Positions 33,053 through 38,542 of a stretch of DNA of 38,542 nt are shown here, one piece after another (the first letter of the stretch is position 1; every line of letters begins with the position of its first letter). The notes under the pieces were generated by a model. The model saw nothing but the letters and a program-made list of their open reading frames with translations, was not told the origin of the DNA and searched no databases. The stretch comes from Thermoproteota archaeon. Lineage in GTDB: Archaea; Korarchaeota; Korarchaeia; Korarchaeales; JAOZGB01. Both the position numbers and the translations under genes were made by a program. The stretch covers positions 1-38,542 of the forward strand of contig JAOZGB010000014.1 in the NCBI GenBank assembly GCA_027491935.1, given 5' to 3'.

Positions 33053-33772
33053 ATGGTAATAAAGATGCGCTTCTTACATAACCATTGGGCTAGGTATAGT
33101 CTCCACATGAAGCAAATCTATCTCTCAAAAAAGATACGGTTGGAGGATGTGAAGACAGATATAAAATATATAGCAGGCTTAGATGCGTCTTACTTTAGAG
33201 ATATCGGAGCTTCCTGTGCTGTTTTATTTAACTTCAAATATCTTAAGCCTATTGAAGTTGCATATGCGACTGCAAGGGTTAAGAGATATATTCCAGGATA
33301 TTTCAGTCTGAGAGAGTATGGACTGTTATTAGAAGCATTTAAAGGACTCTTCACCAAACCTGATCTAATAATAGTTAATGCTTGCGGCATCAATCATCCA
33401 AGAAAGTGCGGTCTAGCATCGCAGATTGGGATTAGCACTAACACACCTGCTATCGGAGTAACAAAGAGCAGTCTTGCAGGAACAGTTGACAAGCTCCATG
33501 TAATAAGACGTGGGGAACTGAAGATCTATACCATCAAGTTGAAGAAAGCGATAGTAGGTTTTATGATAACTAGAGGAAATGAAAGGATAATAGTCTCGCC
33601 GGGCCACCTAGTAACATTGGACACAGCTCTAAAAATAACGCTAGAGCTTATTGACAAAAGATTAACTCCAAAGCCGTTATCGCTAGCCCACAAATTATCG
33701 AAAATAAGGTTAGAAGAGGATTTGCGAAATCTTGGCATATGCGAACAGGGAAATTGTAATAAGACAAATTAG
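33053..33772 (+). CDS. nfi: Endonuclease V family protein (altered active site)
   Basis: IAGLDASYF; RYIPGYFSLREYGLLLEA; IIVNACGINHPRKCGLASQIGI. Confidence 0.85.
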   Translation: MVIKMRFLHNHWARYSLHMKQIYLSKKIRLEDVKTDIKYIAGLDASYFRDIGASCAVLFNFKYLKPIEVAYATARVKRYIPGYFSLREYGLLLEAFKGLFTKPDLIIVNACGINHPRKCGLASQIGISTNTPAIGVTKSSLAGTVDKLHVIRRGELKIYTIKLKKAIVGFMITRGNERIIVSPGHLVTLDTALKITLELIDKRLTPKPLSLAHKLSKIRLEEDLRNLGICEQGNCNKTN

Positions 33773-34453
33773 AATGAACACTAGATCCAAAATTCCAATT
33801 TTAAACTGATACATAGAGGTTCGTTTGACTCCAGATCCGAATGCTCTGCTTTCAATAGCCTCTGCCAACTGCTGGCTTCTCTTAATCGAGTGCACAACGA
33901 GAGGTACCAAAATAGGCAGATATTTCCTAATCCTTTCTAAAAACGATCCCTTATCAAGTTCTAAACCTCGAGACCTTTGAGCATCCATAATTTGCCTTAT
34001 ATCATCGATGACAACAGGTATAAATCTGATCGATGTTGTGAAAACAAAGATTAACTCATATGGCATCCGAAGGAAAGTCATCAGATCAGATAATTCCGAT
34101 GGCAATACTGTAAGAAAGAATATTGAGAAGAACCCTGTTAAATTTATTAGCCTTAAGCCCATTGAAACGGAAAAGTATAAATCACGTGTGAAAATATAGT
34201 CCATACCTACAATTAATGCAAAGAGCAGGATGTTTCCCCTAAATAAACGATAGAGTTCCACCCATAGCCTACTTGAAGAAAAAAGTGAAATCATAACCAG
34301 AAATAGCAAAATCTGAGAGAGAACACCAGAGAAAATTATTGACAATGTGGAAAAGCCTATTAACATGGGAAGCTTTGATATTACATTTAACCTATGGAGA
34401 AATGTGTTTTTCTTCCTAAATTTAAAAGCCTCTAGATAATACAAATTTTTCAC
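33710..34453 (-). CDS. ECF/CbiQ-type transporter transmembrane subunit (EcfT)
   Basis: Multi-TM protein with IMDAQRSRGLELDKGSFLERIRKYLPILVPLVVHSIKRSQQLAEAIESRAFG. Confidence 0.9.
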   Translation of the reverse strand: MKNLYYLEAFKFRKKNTFLHRLNVISKLPMLIGFSTLSIIFSGVLSQILLFLVMISLFSSSRLWVELYRLFRGNILLFALIVGMDYIFTRDLYFSVSMGLRLINLTGFFSIFFLTVLPSELSDLMTFLRMPYELIFVFTTSIRFIPVVIDDIRQIMDAQRSRGLELDKGSFLERIRKYLPILVPLVVHSIKRSQQLAEAIESRAFGSGVKRTSMYQFKIGILDLVFILICLITISLFAYAKISQILF

Positions 34454-35258
34454 CTATCCTCTTCCGGATCTCTCGTGCGAGTTCTGTCACTGAGGGAGTG
34501 CTACTTTTTAATGGCAATTTAAGGCTATCACAAAGAGTGAGAAGAATAGGTCTAACGAGGTTGCACTTCTTTAACAGTTCAGTATCATTTAGAATCTCCC
34601 ATGGCGGCCCTTGAGCTACTATCCTTCCATGAGACATAAGTATTATCACATCGGGTTTTAAGTCATAGACCCATTCAATATCGTGAGTTGCGATGATTAC
34701 GCTCTTGCCCATCCCCTTAAACCTCCAGATTAATGCCTTAAGATTCTCCTTGCTAAACCGATCCTGACCTACAGTAGGCTCATCTAAAGCCAAATACTTA
34801 GGTTCCATAGAAAGAATAGAGGCAAGCGCTAACCTCCTCATCTCACCCCCACTTAGGCTCCATGGAACCCTCTCCTCGAAACCCGTCAGTCCAACAACTC
34901 TTAGCGCGTTTTCAACACGACTCTTAACCATGACGGAGTCTAGACCGAGATTCTCAGGGCCAAAAGCTACCTCTTTAAAAACCGTTTCGCAGAAAAACTG
35001 CAGCTCAGGATTCTGAAATACAAGACCTATCTTTCGACAAAGTTCTGCAACTGTAGCCTCCCTAGTATCAACCCCGTCTACTAGAACTCTTCCGGATTTT
35101 GGCTTCAATATCCCATTTAGATGCTTAAGTAAGGTAGACTTGCCAGCACCGTTTTCACCCATCAGTACATAAATATTGCCGTTTTTAAAAGAGACGGAAA
35201 CATCTACCAGAGCGCTATGGCCGTTATAATCGTAGTAAACGGATTCCACCTCAATCAT
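34422..35258 (-). CDS. ECF transporter ATPase subunit
   Basis: Walker A MGENGAGKSTLLKHLNG; signature WSLSGGEMRRLALASIL; YLALDEPTVGQD. Confidence 0.93.
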   Translation of the reverse strand: MIEVESVYYDYNGHSALVDVSVSFKNGNIYVLMGENGAGKSTLLKHLNGILKPKSGRVLVDGVDTREATVAELCRKIGLVFQNPELQFFCETVFKEVAFGPENLGLDSVMVKSRVENALRVVGLTGFEERVPWSLSGGEMRRLALASILSMEPKYLALDEPTVGQDRFSKENLKALIWRFKGMGKSVIIATHDIEWVYDLKPDVIILMSHGRIVAQGPPWEILNDTELLKKCNLVRPILLTLCDSLKLPLKSSTPSVTELAREIRKRIGEKFVLSRGF

Positions 35259-36087
35259 TTAGACCTAGCACCTCCAAGAATTCCTCAACGGTTAGTGCGG
35301 GCCTATCTATATCGACCCCAACTCTCCGCAACTCGTGGTATAATTCTACAAGTTTAGGGATGGCTGAGCCACTGTTATAGACCTTATCCATACTATAAAC
35401 TTTCCAAGGACTATCATAAGCTATTATTTCACCTTCCTCCAAGACAAGGACCCTGTTAACGATCGGAGCTATAAGATCTACTCTCTGCTCCACTATCACA
35501 ACGGTTAAGCCAAGCTTAAATGAGAGTTCATCTATCATGTTTATGAGTCTGATTGAATTAACAGGGTCAAGCTCAGCAGTCGGCTCGTCTAAGACTAAGA
35601 TTTTTGGCTTCATTGCCATTATAGCCGCGAGTACAACAAGCTGTTTTTCTCCACCGGAAAGTTCATGTATAAGACGTTCCCTAAGCCTTTCAATATTAAG
35701 TAGTCTCATAACCCAGTCTATTCGCCGTAGAATTTCTTCCCTCTTTATACCAAGATTCTCTAAGCCAAATGAAATTTCCCTCTCCACACTTAGAGCAACG
35801 AGCTGGTTTTCAGGATTTTGAAAAACAAGCCCGACATCTCTTGATAATCTAGCAACCCTAACATTTCTAGTGTCTAAACCACTTATCTCTACCACACCTT
35901 CGAACTCACCTTCGTAAAAATGGGGTATCAAGCCATTAATCATCCTACAGATAGTTGACTTTCCACTACCACTAGGACCCGAGATTAGAATCTTCTCCCC
36001 CGGCTCTATTCTAAACGATAAAGCTTTAACGGCCCATTTCTTGCTATTAGCATATCTAAAGCTAGCATCTTTGAATACGATGCTCAT
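35251..36087 (-). CDS. ECF transporter ATPase subunit (paralogue)
   Basis: GPSGSGKSTICRMINGLIPH; HELSGGEKQLVVLAAIMAMKPKILVLDEPTAELDP. Confidence 0.93.
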   Translation of the reverse strand: MSIVFKDASFRYANSKKWAVKALSFRIEPGEKILISGPSGSGKSTICRMINGLIPHFYEGEFEGVVEISGLDTRNVRVARLSRDVGLVFQNPENQLVALSVEREISFGLENLGIKREEILRRIDWVMRLLNIERLRERLIHELSGGEKQLVVLAAIMAMKPKILVLDEPTAELDPVNSIRLINMIDELSFKLGLTVVIVEQRVDLIAPIVNRVLVLEEGEIIAYDSPWKVYSMDKVYNSGSAIPKLVELYHELRRVGVDIDRPALTVEEFLEVLGLND

Positions 36088-36162
36088 CCCATCTTAACCT
36101 TTGATGTAAAAGTTAAAGAAATTTAAAAGCCCTTAGAGGGCTAAAGTGTAACGGGGTCAAAG

Positions 36163-36795
36163 TTGCCGAGACGAGTGAAAAAAGTTCCTAAGAAGATATA
36201 TGAGGTCATAGCGACAAACATCTTCAAGAATAGGGTTTTGGGAGAGACGTGGGCGAGTAAACCTGAGACACTTTTAGGTAGAAAGATAGAAATTTCCGTG
36301 GCTGACGCAACCGGGGATTTTACACATGAAAACTATAAAATGTGGTTTAAAATTCTATCCTACGATGAAAACAAAGCGTATGCCACCTTTGTCAAGGAAG
36401 CGCTTAGGGCGGACTATGTTAGAAGCATTATTCGCAGGAGGACAAGCCGAGTGGACGTATTCACCAGGGGTGAAACGTCTGATGGTCACCTAATACACTA
36501 CTTTAACCTTATCGTCACAGAGAGGAGGGTGAGAAAAAGCAAGGAGCAGGGAATCAGACGAATAGCTAACCAAATCATGGCTGACTTAATACCAAAGCTC
36601 ACGATAGATGAGCTTGTGATATCGGCGATTTTCTCTGAACCACATGATATAAGAGGAGCGATAATAAAGGAGGCTGGGAAGATAGCTAGGATACAGCTAG
36701 TTGAACCCCTAAAGATAGAGGTTATAAAGCTTCCAGCGAAAATAGCAGAGGGTGGAGGAAAGATAGTTGAAAGCATTGCTGTTAGCAGCGGGTAA
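36163..36795 (+). CDS. rps3ae: Ribosomal protein S3ae (eS1)
   Basis: LGETWASKPETLLGRKIEISVADATGDFTHENYKMWFKI; IIRRRTSRVDVFTRGETSDG. Confidence 0.94.
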   Translation: MPRRVKKVPKKIYEVIATNIFKNRVLGETWASKPETLLGRKIEISVADATGDFTHENYKMWFKILSYDENKAYATFVKEALRADYVRSIIRRRTSRVDVFTRGETSDGHLIHYFNLIVTERRVRKSKEQGIRRIANQIMADLIPKLTIDELVISAIFSEPHDIRGAIIKEAGKIARIQLVEPLKIEVIKLPAKIAEGGGKIVESIAVSSG

Positions 36796-37753
36796 AGGTA
36801 AAAGGCTTAGGCCAATAACCCATACTATTCCCAAATATTTAATCCCTCTTGGACCCACTACGCTTTTAGACCGACACATAGAGAACATATTGAAGCTGGG
36901 AATAGGTGAAGTAGGAATCGTAGTTCACCATCTTTCAGAGTTAGTGGTTAAACACATTAGACAAAAGTGGAGACAAATAAATTTTCGATTCCTAACTCAG
37001 GATTCCCCTTCGGGTACGGGCGATGCGGTGAGTGCAGGGAAAGAATTCATAGGAGATTCTGATTTTCTACTGATTTACGCAGATAACCTATTTTCTGAAA
37101 AAGCCTATGAAAAAATCATTACACATTACTCGAGGGAGGGAAAACCAATTATTGGGACAACCGAAGTTTCTGACCCTTGGAATTATGGGGTATGCCTGAC
37201 CGAGAAGAATAATTTAGTTAGTATAATAGAGAAACCGCCAAGCGAAAGGTATGGTAATAGAGTACTTACAGGAATATTTGTTTTCAATAAATTCATCTGG
37301 GACTATCTCAAAATGGTCAGGCTATCCCCTAGGGGGGAGTATGAGCTAACGGATGCTATAAATATTATGAGTAAGGAGCACAGGATCTTGTGCGTCGATG
37401 TCGGCCGCCCATGGATTGATGTTGGAAGACCAAACTCGCTACTTAAAGCCAACCGGATTATTTTAGAAGAGTTGGGAATAAAAGTCTACATCGCTAAATC
37501 TGCTAAACTTGCTACAGACGGGGTATGCAATGCAACTATATGTGAAAATGTTGAGGTTGGCGAGGATAGTACCATAGAAAACTCTATTATTATGGATTCA
37601 ACTAAGATCGGGAAAAAAGTATATATTAAGCATGCTATAATTGGTTGCAGATGCCTTTTAAGAGATAATAGTATGTTGATTGGCAGGATCGACGACCCAA
37701 TAGTTATCGGAGCTGATACGAAGCTTCCTGCTAATACAAGGATAGTTGCTTAA
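36767..37753 (+). CDS. Sugar-phosphate nucleotidyltransferase (archaeal GlmU/RmlA-like)
   Basis: MKALLLAAGKGKRLRPITHTIPKYLIPL; IYADNLF; GRPWIDVGRPNSLLKANR; C-terminal hexapeptide repeats. Confidence 0.92.
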   Translation: MKALLLAAGKGKRLRPITHTIPKYLIPLGPTTLLDRHIENILKLGIGEVGIVVHHLSELVVKHIRQKWRQINFRFLTQDSPSGTGDAVSAGKEFIGDSDFLLIYADNLFSEKAYEKIITHYSREGKPIIGTTEVSDPWNYGVCLTEKNNLVSIIEKPPSERYGNRVLTGIFVFNKFIWDYLKMVRLSPRGEYELTDAINIMSKEHRILCVDVGRPWIDVGRPNSLLKANRIILEELGIKVYIAKSAKLATDGVCNATICENVEVGEDSTIENSIIMDSTKIGKKVYIKHAIIGCRCLLRDNSMLIGRIDDPIVIGADTKLPANTRIVA

Positions 37754-38542
37754 GCTGCAGAAACCACTTTTACTATTTGTAAGTGCTTTAGAGGCTCATC
37801 CAGCCCTATTCTCATCTTAGTCTCTGCGTCTATACCGTATAGGGCCTTTTTACCGAGTTCTGTGTGAATCTTCATAGCTAAGTCCTTAACGGTAGAGTCT
37901 TTTTCCAGAAGAAAGACGTCAGGAAGTATGTTTCCCTCCTTGTCGGAATATTTAGTCTCATTCTCAACAGGAAAAACCGCTTTAAGATTAAGAATGTTAA
38001 AGGCTGCTGTTTCGAGACATTTCTGAACGCCGGTGCTTCCAAATATGGAGAGAAACTCCTTAACAATGGATAGAGCATTTTTCTGGGCGGTTGTAAGCTT
38101 GCTATTTTCTACGATTTTAAATGTTGAATCCCCCGGATAGTACTCTATAAGACCTGAAGCCGACGCTTTTCTTAAGATAAGCTCTGCTTCGGCTGAAACA
38201 GGTATTACTGGAAGGGGTTTAAGCTTCTCTACCAGTAGTTTGTAGTTTTTCCTTGCTTGGGGGATATCCATCTTATTAGCGGCGATTATTACGGGCTTCG
38301 ACGCCGACAACAAGGTTTTCGAAAACATTAACAGCTCTTTGATATCGGGTTTAGAGCTTAGGGACAACGACACCTCGGATAGAGCCTTAAGTATCTGCTG
38401 TTTACGAATCTTCATCCCAGCTAATATTTGATAAATAACATCTTCCACTTTTAAGCGGCGTACTCTTGCCCGGCCAGCTACCTTATCCCAGTGCCTATCA
38501 AGTATGGAGGCAAGCCATTGTGTAAACTCCTCAATAACTATT
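37750..38542 (-). CDS. OLA1/YchF-like GTPase/ATPase with TGS domain, partial at the window end
   Basis: IIAANKMDIPQARKNY; C-terminal TGS (VFLLEKDSTVKDLAMKIHTELGKKALYGIDAETKMRIGLDEPLKHLQIVKVVSAA). The frame stays open to 38542. Confidence 0.87.
   Translation of the reverse strand, partial: IVIEEFTQWLASILDRHWDKVAGRARVRRLKVEDVIYQILAGMKIRKQQILKALSEVSLSLSSKPDIKELLMFSKTLLSASKPVIIAANKMDIPQARKNYKLLVEKLKPLPVIPVSAEAELILRKASASGLIEYYPGDSTFKIVENSKLTTAQKNALSIVKEFLSIFGSTGVQKCLETAAFNILNLKAVFPVENETKYSDKEGNILPDVFLLEKDSTVKDLAMKIHTELGKKALYGIDAETKMRIGLDEPLKHLQIVKVVSAA

Noticed and set aside
33031-33108. Extended RibK N-terminus in the ORF track (MWRLYLAQWLCKKRIF...)
   Set aside because: Overlaps the divergent Endonuclease V start and precedes the normal wHTH start MIEGLKPRH; judged over-extended.

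Overview
The window is archaeal chromosomal DNA with densely packed informational genes. These include dnaG, pheS/pheT, a histone, ribosomal proteins S27ae/S24e/L40e/S15/S3ae, Spt4, Rpo7, aRF1, aEF-1beta, Pth2, TruD, KEOPS Cgi121 and Bud32, RecJ-like, prefoldin and an Sm-like protein. There are also 11 tRNA genes, at least 6 of which carry apparent introns. I saw no IS element, prophage or CRISPR array. The most striking signal is in the protein-coding gene pcm (L-isoaspartate O-methyltransferase). It is split into two frames by a 29-nt insertion (22185-22213) that folds as a bulge-helix-bulge (BHB) motif, and the predicted cut sites restore the conserved GQTISAPH-MV reading frame exactly. It is therefore probably an archaeal pre-mRNA intron removed by the tRNA-splicing endonuclease. 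Other notable signals: non-canonical tRNA introns (Thr-TGT, Ile-GAT, Glu-CTC D-loop), repeated overlap of CDS 3' ends with tRNA genes, a ~107-bp structured element upstream of dnaG, an operon of a TFB-like factor, a small coiled-coil protein and a membrane HerA-like ATPase, a MinD-like ATPase operon, and conserved proteins with altered active sites (TGS pseudo-GTPase, Endonuclease V). All calls are from reading the sequence; no database search or folding program was run.
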